Source of the DNA: Ruminococcus sp.
GTDB taxonomy: Bacteria > Bacillota > Clostridia > Oscillospirales > Ruminococcaceae
Reading direction: 5' to 3'
Assembly (NCBI GenBank): GCA_015066665.1
Contig: SVNX01000007.1
Location: forward strand, 16,437-80,436
Length of the DNA stretch: 64,000 bases
Shown here: positions 49,407 through 59,495 of the stretch, one piece after another
Layout: every line of letters begins with the position of its first letter
Numbering within the stretch: position 1 is the stretch's first letter
Program-made: the position numbers and the translations under genes
Notes under the pieces: model-generated
Database searches by the model: none
Told to the model about the DNA's origin: nothing
Seen by the model: the letters and a program-made list of their open reading frames with translations, nothing else

Positions 49407-51077
49407 TTACTTTTCATTGGCCGCAAAATAGCGGTTGAGTGCGCTGAACAGCGCATAAACGGAGGAATCGGAAATATCCTGCTTCTGGCCGACACCCCAG
49501 TATACCTTGCCGTCTGCCATTTCAATGCCGACATAGGAAACAGCATCGGACTTTGAGGAAACGGTCAGTGCGTGCTCGGTGTAGGTCTTGATGGTGTAGT
49601 CGAGATTCAGGAACTTCTTGACTGCATTGCTGACCGCATCGAGACGGCCGTTGCCGGATGCATGCACTGTCTGCTCCTCGCCGTTCATGGCGCAGGTTAC
49701 GAGTGCCTGAATGCCGTCCTTCTGGACATAGTGAGTTTCCTTATATTCGAGCGGGGATGCGATATTCACATAGGTCTCACGGAAGATATCGTGTACCTCA
49801 GCCGGCTGCAGCTCTCTGTGACCGCGGTCGGAAACGCCCTTGACAATGTAGCCGAATTCCTCACGCATGGCCTTGGGAAGATCGAGACCGAACTGTGTTT
49901 CGAGCAGATAGCCGATGCCGCCCTTACCGGACTGGCTGTTGATGCGGATGACATCCGCTTCGTATACTCTGCCGACATCGGTCGGATCAATGGGCAGATA
50001 GGGCACTGTCCAGTGCTCGCAGTTCTTTTCTTCACGCCAGTGCATGCCCTTTGCAATGGCATCCTGGTGGGAGCCGCTGAACGCTGCAAAGACGAGCTGA
50101 CCGCTGTAGGGCTGACGCTCATAAACATGCATGCGTGTCACACGCTCATAGACTTCGGTGATCTTGGGCAGATCGGAGAAATCCAGCTCCGGATCCACGC
50201 CCTGGGAGAACATGTTCATGCCCAGTGTTACGATGTCCACATTGCCGGTACGTTCGCCGTTGCCGAACAGCGTGCCTTCGATTCTGTCGGCACCTGCCAG
50301 CAGACCCATTTCACTGTCTGCCACAGCGCAGCCGCGGTCGTTATGCGGATGCAGGGAGATGATCAGATTCTCACGGTTATTGAGGTGATCGCACATGTAT
50401 TCCACCTGATTTGCATAAATGTGGGGCATGGAGTGGGATACGGTAACGGGCAGGTTGATGATGACCTTGTCCTCGGGTGTGGGCTGCCAGATATCAATGA
50501 CAGCGTTGCAGATTTCAGCTGCAAATTCCGGCTCTGTACCGGTAAAGCTCTCGGGGGAGTATTCGAAGCGGAAATTGCCCGGTGTTTTCTCACGGTATTC
50601 CTTGCAGAGTTTAGCACCGAAAATGGCGATATCGATGATCTCCTTCTTCTCACGCTTGAACACCTGTTCACGCTGTGCGAGAGAGGTGGAATTGTACAGA
50701 TGCACAATGGCATTCTTGCAGCCCTTCAGTGCCTCAAAGGTCTTGGCAATGATATGCTCACGGGACTGTGTCAGTACCTGAATGGTCACATCATCGGGGA
50801 TGAGGTTCTTCTCAATCAGGGCACGGCAGAATTCATACTCCGTATCGGAAGCAGCCGGGAAGCCAATCTCGATTTCCTTGAAGCCAACCTGTACGAGGAA
50901 GGTGAAGAATTCGAGCTTCTCTTCCAGACTCATCGGAATGATCAGAGCCTGGTTGCCGTCACGCAGGTCAACGCTGCACCAGATGGGTGCCTTATCGATA
51001 TATGTTTTCTGAGTCCACCGCATGGGGGGATTCTCGACATCGAAATACTGTCTTGTGTACTTTTCATAGTTTTTCAT
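49407..51077 (-). CDS. leuA: 2-isopropylmalate synthase (LeuA2 type)
   Basis: First enzyme of leucine synthesis: condenses 2-oxoisovalerate with acetyl-CoA. The product is 556 residues from ATG 51077 with AAAGGCGGAAACAGT upstream. WCSVDLRDGNQAL holds the metal and catalytic residues; SLHPHNDRGCAVADSEMGL and GNGERTGNVD are also seen. The C-terminal regulatory domain is present (leucine feedback). The fungal-like length and N-terminus mark LeuA2. A T-box leader precedes it. Confidence 0.95.
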   Translation of the reverse strand: MKNYEKYTRQYFDVENPPMRWTQKTYIDKAPIWCSVDLRDGNQALIIPMSLEEKLEFFTFLVQVGFKEIEIGFPAASDTEYEFCRALIEKNLIPDDVTIQVLTQSREHIIAKTFEALKGCKNAIVHLYNSTSLAQREQVFKREKKEIIDIAIFGAKLCKEYREKTPGNFRFEYSPESFTGTEPEFAAEICNAVIDIWQPTPEDKVIINLPVTVSHSMPHIYANQVEYMCDHLNNRENLIISLHPHNDRGCAVADSEMGLLAGADRIEGTLFGNGERTGNVDIVTLGMNMFSQGVDPELDFSDLPKITEVYERVTRMHVYERQPYSGQLVFAAFSGSHQDAIAKGMHWREEKNCEHWTVPYLPIDPTDVGRVYEADVIRINSQSGKGGIGYLLETQFGLDLPKAMREEFGYIVKGVSDRGHRELQPAEVHDIFRETYVNIASPLEYKETHYVQKDGIQALVTCAMNGEEQTVHASGNGRLDAVSNAVKKFLNLDYTIKTYTEHALTVSSKSDAVSYVGIEMADGKVYWGVGQKQDISDSSVYALFSALNRYFAANEK

Positions 51078-51115
51078 ACTGTTTCCGCCTTTCATAGAAA
51101 TCTTTCAAACGGCAT

Positions 51116-51385
51116 AAAAAAACTCTTTCATGCCGCGTTGACACAAAAGAGACGAAGACAAACTCCGTGGTACCACTCTTCTTGACGTATAATTACGCCC
51201 ACTCAGCTGCATCACAACGAATGCATTTCTCTGTAACGGGAGAGCCCGTATGTCCCTACTGCAAGCGGTTCGGCACATCTGCTCGGGGAGGAGTTATACA
51301 CACAAACGGCTTACCGTCTCACACCAACCGACGGCTCTCTGAAAAGGCACTGTCCGTGTCTTGTTTCCCTTCATCGCATTTATAA
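51116..51385 (-). ncRNA. T-box leader before leuA, probably tRNA-Leu responsive
   Basis: On the - strand the conserved T-box GAGTGGTACCACGGAG (core TGGTACCA at 51168-51175) pairs with the uncharged tRNA end. Upstream is a stem I with GAGAGCCGTCGGTTGGTG and the AGACGG arms. A CUC codon at 51291-51293 in the stem I bulge is the likely leucine specifier. The terminator CTCTTT/AAAGAG plus T-run is at about 51116-51150. Leucine shortage should allow leuA transcription. Confidence 0.93.
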
Positions 51386-51397
51386 AGTTGTACATAC

Positions 51398-51426
51398 ATT
51401 ATACTATGTTTTTCCTCGTTTGTCAA
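51398..51426 (-). promoter_or_regulatory. Promoter of the leuA T-box leader
   Basis: On the - strand: TTGACA (51421-51426), 17-base spacer, TATAAT (51398-51403). Confidence 0.88.
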
Positions 51427-51595
51427 GTGTTATTTGTAAAAAAATCAGTGCAGCAGCATTTCTGTTTTGCAAACCATGTCCGCATCCCGCTTTTTATTGA
51501 AAAGCGCAGCAATATTCGTCCCGTCACTCCGATCAGTGTATTTTATGTGCATGGACAAGTAAATGCTGCTGCCATGCAAAGGCCCCAATTCACTC

Positions 51596-51624
51596 TTGAT
51601 TTTCCTGCTGATCTATGATACAAT
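51596..51624 (+). promoter_or_regulatory. Promoter of the MBL-hemZ-rlmD operon
   Basis: TTGATT (51596-51601), 17-base spacer, TACAAT (51619-51624), 35 bases before the MBL start. The 170 bases between here and the leuA promoter hold nothing recognisable. Confidence 0.7.
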
Positions 51625-51658
51625 TATACTGAATCATTCTGTGCAAAGGAGACTTTTT

Positions 51659-52279
51659 ATGACGATCAGAACATTACAGCTTGGCGAGCTTGCCGCCAAC
51701 TGCCATATCATTGACTGCGGAAACGGCATCTGTGCTGCTGTTGACATTGGAAACGATCCCGACAGACTGCTTTCCTGGCTTGAGGAACAGAAGTACACTC
51801 TCTGTGCAATCCTGCTTACCCATGGCCACTATGACCACATCGGCGGCGTGGAGGCCGTGCGTGAAGCAACCGGTGCACCTGTCTACATTCACGAGGCCGA
51901 TGCCCCCATGCTGCAGGATGCTTCCCGCAATCTTGCCGCACATATCACCATGGCGCCCTACCGCAACGTCAAGGAGTATGTCATTGTCCGTGACGGTGAC
52001 GAGATTACCGCAGGCGAGCGTGTGTTCCGTGTACTGCACACCCCTGGGCACACCTCCGGCAGCTGCTGTTTTCTGACCGATGATATCCTGCTGTCCGGTG
52101 ATACGCTGTTCCGCGGCAGCATGGGCCGCACCGATCTGGGCGGCAATCCCGCAGAGATGCGCCGCTCCCTCAAACAGCTCGCCTCCATCGAAGAGGATCT
52201 GCGGGTTTACAGCGGCCACGGCGACCAGACAACGCTGAACTATGAGAAAAAAACCAACCCCTATCTGAGGAGTCTGTGA
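51659..52279 (+). CDS. MBL-fold hydrolase (glyoxalase II-like)
   Basis: A 206-residue metallo-hydrolase. The metal site is seen in LTHGHYDHIGG (residues 53-63), HTPGHTSG and GDTLF, and SGHGD. The closest family is the hydroxyacylglutathione hydrolase-like MBL group with unknown natural thioester. The start at 51659 follows AAAGGAGACTTTTT. It overlaps the hemZ start by one base. Confidence 0.9.
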   Translation: MTIRTLQLGELAANCHIIDCGNGICAAVDIGNDPDRLLSWLEEQKYTLCAILLTHGHYDHIGGVEAVREATGAPVYIHEADAPMLQDASRNLAAHITMAPYRNVKEYVIVRDGDEITAGERVFRVLHTPGHTSGSCCFLTDDILLSGDTLFRGSMGRTDLGGNPAEMRRSLKQLASIEEDLRVYSGHGDQTTLNYEKKTNPYLRSL

Positions 52280-53787
52280 TGGAAGAGAAAAACTACGAAT
52301 ATGCCCTCGTGCTGCGGGGCAATACCTACGAGTACGAGCTGCACGCTACCGCAAAGCTTTTCATTCCTGGCATACGATTCTGCATCTGCCTCGACGGCAT
52401 TCTGCCGGAGGGAATTCCCAACTACATCATTGCCGAATGCGAACGAACCGAGCATGGCATATCCTGCGGTGTATCCGTACAGCTTGGTGACCGCTTCCAC
52501 AAGCAGGGCGGTGCCGTGCTCGGCAGTGAGCCGCCTTCCTCCGAAGTGGAATATCTCCTCTGCCGGACGCTCTATGACATCCTGCAGAAGATGACCGGCT
52601 ATACACCCCCGTGGGGACTGCTGACGGGCATCCGACCTGTGCGAAAGGTCGTACAGGCACTCGAGAGCGGCAAGACGCCGGATGCCGTGCGCACAGAGAT
52701 GCAGAAGCGTTTCCTGATCAGCGATGAGAAGATGCAGCTCGCCATGGATACCGCTCTGATTCAGATGCCGATCCTGCCCCACAGTGCCCGTGAAATCGGT
52801 CTCTATGTGTCCATTCCGTTCTGTCCGACACGATGCAGCTATTGCTCCTTTGTGTCCCACTCGATGGACAGTGCTATGCAGCTGATTCCGGAGTATGTGA
52901 ACCATCTGTGCAAGGAAATTGCCATCTGGGGAGAGATCATCCGCCGGTATGATCTGTCCGTGCAGTCGGTGTACATCGGCGGCGGCACCCCCACATCCGT
53001 CAGTGCGGAGCAGCTGCAGCAGATCATGCAGGCCATTGCCGATCATATTGACATCGCCGGTGCAAGGGAATACACCGTCGAAGCCGGCCGTGCTGATACG
53101 ATTACCGAAGCCAAGCTCCGTGTCATCCGTGATATGGGTGCCACACGCATCTCCGTCAATCCCCAGACCCTGCAGGACAGCGTGCTTGAAGCCATCGGCC
53201 GCAGACACACTGCACAGCAGGCAATCGATGCCTTCCGGCTTGCACGGCGTCTTGGCTTTGACGATATCAATATGGATCTCATCGCCGGTCTGCCGACCGA
53301 CACCTACGAGGGCTTTGCCGATACGCTGCAGCGGGTGATTGACCTCGATCCCGACAGCATCACCGTCCATACACTTACGCTCAAGCGTGCTGCTGATCTT
53401 TACGGCAGCGAGCTGAGCCAGTTTGCAGCGGTTTCGGATATGGCCAAGCTTTCCGCATCGCTCCTGCCGGAAAAGGGCTTCCGTCCGTACTATCTCTACC
53501 GCCAGAAGAATACGCTCGGCAATCTTGAGAATGTCGGCTATGCAAAGGCCGGCAAGGAGAATCTCTACAATATCCTCATCATGGATGAGACTCAGACCAT
53601 TCTCGGTGCCGGATGTGCCGCTTCAACCAAGCTCGTCGAGCCGAACGGCCGCATCACCCGAGTGCATAATTATAAGTTCCCCTACGAGTACATTGCCCAG
53701 TTTGACAAGCTGATGGAAAAGAAACAGACGGTCGAGGAAATTCTGACCCGCATGCAGGAAGGTGAGTATGATGCTGCAGAAAAATGA
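52279..53787 (+). CDS. hemZ: Coproporphyrinogen dehydrogenase-like HemZ
   Basis: A 502-residue radical SAM protein of the HemZ type, longer than HemW because of an N-terminal domain of about 170 residues. The iron-sulfur motif is CPTRCSYCSF (about residue 180). YIGGGTPTSVS, SVNPQTLQD and NMDLIAGLP follow. The start at 52279 overlaps the MBL stop (TGATG). In Clostridia it is proposed in heme or related tetrapyrrole steps, but no other heme gene is in the window. Confidence 0.9.
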   Translation: MEEKNYEYALVLRGNTYEYELHATAKLFIPGIRFCICLDGILPEGIPNYIIAECERTEHGISCGVSVQLGDRFHKQGGAVLGSEPPSSEVEYLLCRTLYDILQKMTGYTPPWGLLTGIRPVRKVVQALESGKTPDAVRTEMQKRFLISDEKMQLAMDTALIQMPILPHSAREIGLYVSIPFCPTRCSYCSFVSHSMDSAMQLIPEYVNHLCKEIAIWGEIIRRYDLSVQSVYIGGGTPTSVSAEQLQQIMQAIADHIDIAGAREYTVEAGRADTITEAKLRVIRDMGATRISVNPQTLQDSVLEAIGRRHTAQQAIDAFRLARRLGFDDINMDLIAGLPTDTYEGFADTLQRVIDLDPDSITVHTLTLKRAADLYGSELSQFAAVSDMAKLSASLLPEKGFRPYYLYRQKNTLGNLENVGYAKAGKENLYNILIMDETQTILGAGCAASTKLVEPNGRITRVHNYKFPYEYIAQFDKLMEKKQTVEEILTRMQEGEYDAAEK

Positions 53788-55141
53788 AATCTATGAAGCA
53801 GAAATCACCGGCATGACGCAGGAGGGAAGCGGTGTCGCCAGAATTGACGGCATGGCGGTGTTTGTACCGATGACGGCCGTTGGCGATAAGCTCCGTGTGC
53901 GCATTGTGAAGGTGCTCAAAAGCTATGCTTTCGGTATCATCGATACGCTGCTCGAGCCGGCAGACGGCCGGTGCGAACCGGATTGTCCCGTGTTCCGCCA
54001 GTGCGGCGGCTGCGTGTACCGGCATGTGAGCTATGCAAAGGAGCTGCAGTATAAAGCCGAGCAGGTGCAGGATGCCTTCACACGGATCGGAAGGCTGGAT
54101 CCGGAATTTGAACCGATTCTCGGTGCACCGGAGGGCGATGCCCGTCCCGACGGCTACCGCAATAAGGCACAGTATCCTGTTGCCATGCAGGACGGAAAGC
54201 TCGTCTGCGGCTTTTATGCAAGACACAGCCACCGTGTGATTCCGTTTACAGCGTGCCGCCTGCAGCCGGAGCTGTTCACAAGGCTGCTCGATGCCCTCCT
54301 GCCGAAGCTTCAGAAGGCAGGCATCTCTGCCTATGATGAGAAGACGCATACAGGAATTCTGCGGCATATCTATCTGCGTCAGGGTGCATACAGCGGTGAG
54401 ACGATGCTCTGTTTTGTCGTGCGGAAGTCCATCCGCAGACAGGTTGGCGGCCTGCTTGCAGAGATTCAGGCAGCATTCCCCGAGGTGGTGAGCATTTCTG
54501 AGAATATCAATACCGAGAGAACGAATGTGATTCTCGGCAGAACAACAACAGTGCTGGCCGGCAAGCCGACGATTTCGGATACCATGTGCGGCGGTGATGT
54601 CGCGCTTTCACCGGAGTCGTTCTATCAGGTGAATACAAAGCAGGCAGAACGGCTGTATGGCATTGCGAAGGATTATGCACAGCTTTCAGGCGGCGAACTG
54701 CTGCTGGATCTGTATTGCGGTGCCGGTACGATCGGCCTGTCGATGGCGGATCGGGCAGGGAAGATCATTGGTGCGGAAGTGATTCCGGAGGCGGTAGAGA
54801 ATGCGAAGCAGAACGCACAGCACCGCGGCATTGAGAATGCCGAATTCCACTGCGGTGATGCCGGCGAGATCGCACAGATGCTGAAGGCGCAGGGCATAGC
54901 CCCGGATGTAGTGGTTGTGGATCCGCCCCGTAAGGGCTGTGATGAGCAGACGATCACAGCGGTTGCAGGCATGCAGCCGCATCGAGTGGTGATGATTTCT
55001 TGCAATCCTGCAACCGCTGCAAGGGATGCGGCCCGATTTGCAGAGCTTGGCTACACAGCAGAAAAGGTGCGTGCGGTCGATCTTTTCCCCGGGACGGGGC
55101 ACGTTGAGTGCGTGGTATTGATGTCGAGGGATAAGAAATAA
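53768..55141 (+). CDS. rlmD: 23S rRNA (uracil-C5)-methyltransferase, RlmD/RumA family
   Basis: A 457-residue RNA methyltransferase. TRAM domain at the start (EAEITGMTQEGSGVARIDG), iron-sulfur cysteines in CEPDCPVFRQCGGC, SAM loop LDLYCGAGTIGLS, VVDPPRKG, and catalytic Cys in ISCNPATAARD. ATG 53768 (GGAAGGTGAGT upstream) is preferred. It overlaps hemZ by 20 bases. The exact target uridine cannot be told from the family alone. Confidence 0.88.
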   Translation: MMLQKNEIYEAEITGMTQEGSGVARIDGMAVFVPMTAVGDKLRVRIVKVLKSYAFGIIDTLLEPADGRCEPDCPVFRQCGGCVYRHVSYAKELQYKAEQVQDAFTRIGRLDPEFEPILGAPEGDARPDGYRNKAQYPVAMQDGKLVCGFYARHSHRVIPFTACRLQPELFTRLLDALLPKLQKAGISAYDEKTHTGILRHIYLRQGAYSGETMLCFVVRKSIRRQVGGLLAEIQAAFPEVVSISENINTERTNVILGRTTTVLAGKPTISDTMCGGDVALSPESFYQVNTKQAERLYGIAKDYAQLSGGELLLDLYCGAGTIGLSMADRAGKIIGAEVIPEAVENAKQNAQHRGIENAEFHCGDAGEIAQMLKAQGIAPDVVVVDPPRKGCDEQTITAVAGMQPHRVVMISCNPATAARDAARFAELGYTAEKVRAVDLFPGTGHVECVVLMSRDKK

Positions 55142-55364
55142 TATCCCTATTTTACGCACTTTTTCAAAAATCAACCTCTTGATTTCTTCCTCGGTACGGG
55201 CGTTTTGGGTGTGCGTGAGAAGAAATCACGGGGAAATGAGCTTTGACAACAAATACACGCACACGCATATTTGTGTGTGGATTGGATAACACGGGTGTGA
55301 GAGTGTGGGGATTGGATGTCGGCGTGAAAATGGCTTAGTATCAGTCAAAAGGAAGAAGAAACGA

Positions 55365-56114
55365 ATGAAGAAAAAATATAGTTATGACGAACTCCTGGAA
55401 ATGGAAAAAACAACAATACCATTAACAATGAGAAAACTGGAGGGAATAGTATTCGGATATGCAAATCGCAATGCAGGAGATGAAATGCTTGGAGGATATG
55501 GCGGTTTTTCCTTTATTCTTTATGACACAGGAATTATTGAAGTCCGTGAATATGTATTTCCGCAAATTCTTGCAAAAGAACATTTTTATCAAATACCGGA
55601 ATCCTGTGTTTCTGAAATCAGAGAGGTATATCTCAAATACAAAGATGAGTTAGATTCTCTTTATGCTCCTGATAATGGATCATGTGACGGTTCATTTTCC
55701 GAATTTTTCTTTGGTAATAAGTGGATTTCCGCATTGAATATTGATTATCACAATGAGCATGATTTCAGTCGTGCACGCGAAGTTTATCAGGAAACCTTAA
55801 ATTATAGAGCTAAATTTCGTGCGAAAGTTTTACATGAACTTGAAAATAATCCTGATTCTGCTGACAATGCCACATTTCAAATCGCAGTGAAAATGGCTCA
55901 GTCATTTGATGAGAAACCTGAATCCTTTGAAAAAATCAAAACCATCATGCTGGCAGAAAACAAAATTATGACAATATTCTTTGCTGTTTGTGATATTCTG
56001 AAAAAGTACGGTATTGTATTAGAACAGTTTAGAGTTACTGTTAAAGGTGAATCAACAATGACCTACAGCGAATTTATTGGACAAATTATGGAAAAACGGC
56101 GTAATATGGAATAA
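55365..56114 (+). CDS. AT-rich orphan gene, function unknown
   Basis: A 249-residue product, markedly richer in A and T than its neighbours. The start MKKKYSYDELLEMEKTTIPL is at 55365 with GGAAGAAGAAACGA. The N-terminal half is a beta-rich domain (GGYGGFSFILYDTGIIEVREYVF). The C-terminus is helical. No family is recognised. It lies between rlmD and a decayed recombinase cassette, so acquisition by transfer is likely. The 220 bases before it hold no other gene. Confidence 0.65.
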   Translation: MKKKYSYDELLEMEKTTIPLTMRKLEGIVFGYANRNAGDEMLGGYGGFSFILYDTGIIEVREYVFPQILAKEHFYQIPESCVSEIREVYLKYKDELDSLYAPDNGSCDGSFSEFFFGNKWISALNIDYHNEHDFSRAREVYQETLNYRAKFRAKVLHELENNPDSADNATFQIAVKMAQSFDEKPESFEKIKTIMLAENKIMTIFFAVCDILKKYGIVLEQFRVTVKGESTMTYSEFIGQIMEKRRNME

Positions 56115-56120
56115 AACAAG

Positions 56121-56152
56121 CCCCGCACCACTGAATCAACAGTGATGCGGGG
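56121..56152. terminator. Convergent terminator
   Basis: CCCCGCACCACTG (56121-56133) with CAGTGATGCGGGG (56140-56152, one mismatch pair). It lies between the orphan gene and the leftward recombinase remnant. Confidence 0.75.
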
Positions 56153-56166
56153 TTGCTCATATCTTT

Positions 56167-57725
56167 TCACTTCTCCACCACAACCTCCACCCCCGACTTC
56201 AACCGAAACACCAGATAATCCCCAAACACCGTCACCCTCTCCACCAAATGCTTCACCAGCGTCTCATCAAACTCTGTGATGCCGTGCGGCTGGGAACGGA
56301 TAAACGCCCGCAGTTCCCGAATGCGTTTCTTGTGTTCAGTTTTGGCGGCATCGTCCATCACCGTCTGTGCCTGCACTTCTCGCAGGTGGAGAATTTCTTC
56401 CGCAAGGTCATCATAATTTTCACGGCGGCTGGTGCGGTCGATCAGTTCCTGCTGCAATGCCGACATCCTTGCGGCAAGTGCCTCTGCCGAATCGGGATTT
56501 GTCAGGTGAATGGCGGTTTCGAGGTTCTCCTTCAGCCGTTTCAGATAAACCTGACTGTCACCAAGCATTTCATTGACTGCATCCAAGAAGGCATCCTGCA
56601 GTAATGTTTCGCTGACCGTCCTCGCACGGCACTTTTCCTTGTCGTGCAGTCGGGTGGTGCAACGCCAGACGATCGTTTTCTTGCCCCGGTTGTTCCAGTG
56701 CAGCCTGCGGAAATGCTCACCGCAGCACTCGCAGGTCACCATGTGCGAGAAGGCGTGGTTTGCGCTGAATCCCTGCCGCCTGCCGTTCATATCACGCTCG
56801 GATGACCGCCGTGCCATTTCCTCCTGCACTCTCATGAATATATCCTTCGGAATGATCGCCTCATGGTCGTCCTCAATGTAGTATTGCGGCAGAACACCGT
56901 TATTCTTGCCCCGCTTCTTGTTCAGGAAGTCGATGGTGTAGGTCTTTTGCAGGAGTGCGTCACCCATATATTTCTCGTTTTCCAGTATCTTCCGGACGGT
57001 GCTGTCGTGCCAGCGTGGGTTGCCCCTTGCGGTGCGGATGCCGTCACGTTCTAGCCCTCTGGCGATCTTCATGCAACTTGCGCCCTCCAGATACTCCCGG
57101 AAAATGCGCTTGACGATCTCCGCCTCCGTAGGATTTATAATCAGATGCCCCTCCTCGTCCTTGTCGTATCCGAGGAAGTTCCGTGCGTTTACAAGCACTT
57201 TCCCCTGCTGGAAGCGGTACTGGATTCCCATTTTCGTATTCTTACTGAGCGACTCGACTCCGATTCCTGCTGTGCCAGCGATGCCATTATGGTAAGCAGC
57301 ACCTCGCCCTTAGCATCCATTGTGTTGATTGATTCCTTCTCGAAGAAAACAGGGATATTCATGCCTTTCAGCATACGGATATAATTCAGGCAATCAACAG
57401 TGTTGCGGGCAAATCGGCTGATTGACTTGGTCAGAATCATATCGATCAGCCCTCTTTTGCAGTCCTCGATCATGGCGTTAAACTGTTCTCTGTTCTTGGT
57501 CGAGGTAGCGCTGATACCCTCATCCGCATACACCCCGACGAACTCCCACTCTGGATTCGTTTTGATGTATTCCTCATAATGCTGGATCTGCGCCTCGTAG
57601 CTGGAAGCCTGCTCCTCGTTGTCCGTTGAGACACGGCAGTATGCTGCCACCCGCAGGCGCTTCACTTCCTCCTTTGCTGCCGCATTGCCTTTCTGCGGCT
57701 TTGCAGGTATTTTTATGACATTCAT
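56167..57725 (-). pseudogene. Large serine recombinase broken by a 5-bp duplication
   Basis: Two - strand frames make one recombinase: 57725 down to about 57189 (catalytic domain, [16 protein letters not shown] with the nucleophile Ser and [12 protein letters not shown]) and about 57231 down to 56167 (recombinase domain, zinc ribbon CECCGEHF, coiled coil). The break is at GACTCGACTC on the + strand (57251-57260). Removing one GACTC copy restores ...[17 protein letters not shown]. So a tandem 5-base duplication inactivated it. Restored length would be about 518 residues, normal for the family. Confidence 0.9.
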
Positions 57726-58114
57726 CGTTTCACCTCGATCAGACTATAGATGTATTCTGCTTGCTGAACCGGATCACTGAACTGCTGCTTCGGCACAAAC
57801 ATTTTGAACTCGGTGAAAATCGGCGGCTCTTTCAGGCGCTTTCCACTGCAATGCTTAGAAGCTCTGCGGAGCAGTTCACCGTTGGCTCTTGCGAATACAT
57901 CCTTTTCGATAATCGCAGGATAGAATCCGTTCCCGATATACCGTTTTTGCCGGATGATCTTTTTCACGGTGCTATGCGGAAAATTGACACCAGTTGCATC
58001 TGCTGCATTTCGCATACTCATACCAGACAGATAATTCTTGAAAATGCTGCGGATGATATACGCCTCATCTTCTACAACAACGATTGTCCCGTTTTCTATT
58101 TTGTATCCGTACAT
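57722..58114 (-). CDS. Small recombinase-associated protein
   Basis: A 130-residue product starting [19 protein letters not shown], with GGAGGAATT upstream. It resembles the DNA-binding recombinase domain of serine recombinases without a catalytic domain ([19 protein letters not shown], then [12 protein letters not shown]). Such short proteins occur between the paired recombinases of mobile cassettes. It overlaps the next frame by 4 bases and may be intact. Confidence 0.75.
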   Translation of the reverse strand: MYGYKIENGTIVVVEDEAYIIRSIFKNYLSGMSMRNAADATGVNFPHSTVKKIIRQKRYIGNGFYPAIIEKDVFARANGELLRRASKHCSGKRLKEPPIFTEFKMFVPKQQFSDPVQQAEYIYSLIEVKR

Positions 58115-58596
58115 AATTCCTCCTTCAAAGTCAGTCCGCATTTCAGCTTGAATCCGACGCTTTTCCTTGTGTACACGATGATACGCTCAACAAAGGCTGC
58201 AAAAAGCTGTTCACTGAACTCGGTCTGCATCCCGGCAGAATCGCTAAACCGCAGAAGTGCTTCCGTCTCGTTGAGCACCGCGCTTGCATCGGATTGCTGC
58301 AGCGCGGTTATCTTTGACCTTAATTCCTCACACTGTTTATCTATGCTGCCGATCTCCTGATTATAGACCGCACTGTCGATGATACCCTTTGCGCGAAGCT
58401 GACGGATTGTATCTTTCCGTTCTGCATAACGCTGCAGCTCTTGCTTCATCCCCTGAATCCGCTGAATATTCTCATCAGAATTAGTAATCCGGAGCATCTC
58501 ATAATAAGGGTAAAGCACCTGCTTGCCGCCAAAGACCAGCTTATTGAGCATCGTAACAAACGCCGCCTTGAATGCTTCCTCATGGATAAACATCAT
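58096..58596 (-). pseudogene. C-terminal fragment of a third serine recombinase
   Basis: A 166-residue frame corresponding to the coiled-coil and C-terminal part of a large serine recombinase (EEAFKAAFVTMLNKLVFGGKQ then ELRSKITALQQ, ending [14 protein letters not shown]). The catalytic, recombinase and zinc-ribbon domains are missing, and an in-frame stop lies just upstream (about 58620). It is therefore a truncated remnant. Confidence 0.8.
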
Positions 58597-58898
58597 GGAG
58601 CATTGTTTTGGAGGACTGAATAGTTACTTCAAATCAAGCATTTTGTTCAACAAGCACAACCCGTTACCCAAAATCAGGGATTTTTACCAAATACCTCCAA
58701 ATTATTTTAGCTAAAGTGTCATGATATCTCCACGGTTCTCGTTTCTTCCCAGTCCAAATTAATATACACACAGTATATGGCGATACAAATTATCCGGAAT
58801 ATAAAATCATTTTTCTCCTGACCGTGCCCTGTGCGGCGGGATTTGCAGACCTTTCTTCCGCGATCTATTGCAAAATTATTAAAATTGCAAGAATTTCA
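58597..58898. other. AT-rich gap without recognised feature
   Basis: About 300 bases with no gene. It begins with the broken edge of the recombinase remnant and ends before the promoter of the zinc-ribbon operon. A boundary of the old mobile cassette may lie here, but I cannot see terminal repeats. Confidence 0.5.
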
Positions 58899-58927
58899 TT
58901 GACAGAACTTGCAAAATATGGTATGCT
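58899..58927 (+). promoter_or_regulatory. Promoter of the zinc-ribbon/zincin operon
   Basis: TTGACA (58899-58904), 17-base spacer, TATGCT (58922-58927), about 80 bases before the first gene. Confidence 0.75.
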
Positions 58928-59006
58928 TTCAATAAGGAACGACCATTCCAGAGAGAACGCATTCCGCATTCTGCGCGGGACGCAAGGATTGGGAAGGAGG
59001 AAGCCT

Positions 59007-59483
59007 ATGGCTCATTTTTGTGCGAATTGCGGGAGCCCGCTGAATGAAGGTGCGCGCTTCTGCACGGAATGCGGTGCTGCCGTCCGCGAGCTGTGCGTAC
59101 CTGCCGAGCAGAGTCAGTCTGCACCGGTACCGCCGCCTGCTGCTCCCATGCCGCAGTTTCCGCCTCCGGTTCCAGTTCCGTGCAATTGCGCACGCTGCGG
59201 CACTGCGCTGGATGCAGATGCTGCTTTTTGCGAGATCTGCGGTCTTCCGGTACAGCCGCAGACGGCTCCGGTACCGCCGTATCCATCCGCATCGGCACAG
59301 CAACCGGCGGTCAAAAGCGGCTCGAATCTGGTGCTGATCATCATTTGCATCATACTTTTGATACTGTCCATTTTTTCCGGAATCTTTCTGGTGAAAAGCA
59401 TCAAGGCATTCCGCGGCAGCAAGACATCTGCCAACGTAAGCGCAGCCGTTCATCTGACTGTCTGCACGGACGCGGTATGCTGA
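59007..59483 (+). CDS. Double zinc-ribbon membrane protein
   Basis: A 158-residue product. Two zinc ribbons: CANCGSPL...CTECGAA (residues 5-28) and CARCGTAL...CEICGLP (about 60-80), joined by a Pro-rich linker. A single transmembrane helix follows (NLVLIIICIILLILSIFSGIFLV, about 107-129) and a short outer tail with two Cys. The start at 59007 has GGAAGGAGGAAGCCT. First gene of a four-gene operon. Confidence 0.85.
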   Translation: MAHFCANCGSPLNEGARFCTECGAAVRELCVPAEQSQSAPVPPPAAPMPQFPPPVPVPCNCARCGTALDADAAFCEICGLPVQPQTAPVPPYPSASAQQPAVKSGSNLVLIIICIILLILSIFSGIFLVKSIKAFRGSKTSANVSAAVHLTVCTDAVC

Positions 59484-59495
59484 GGAGGTGGCACT

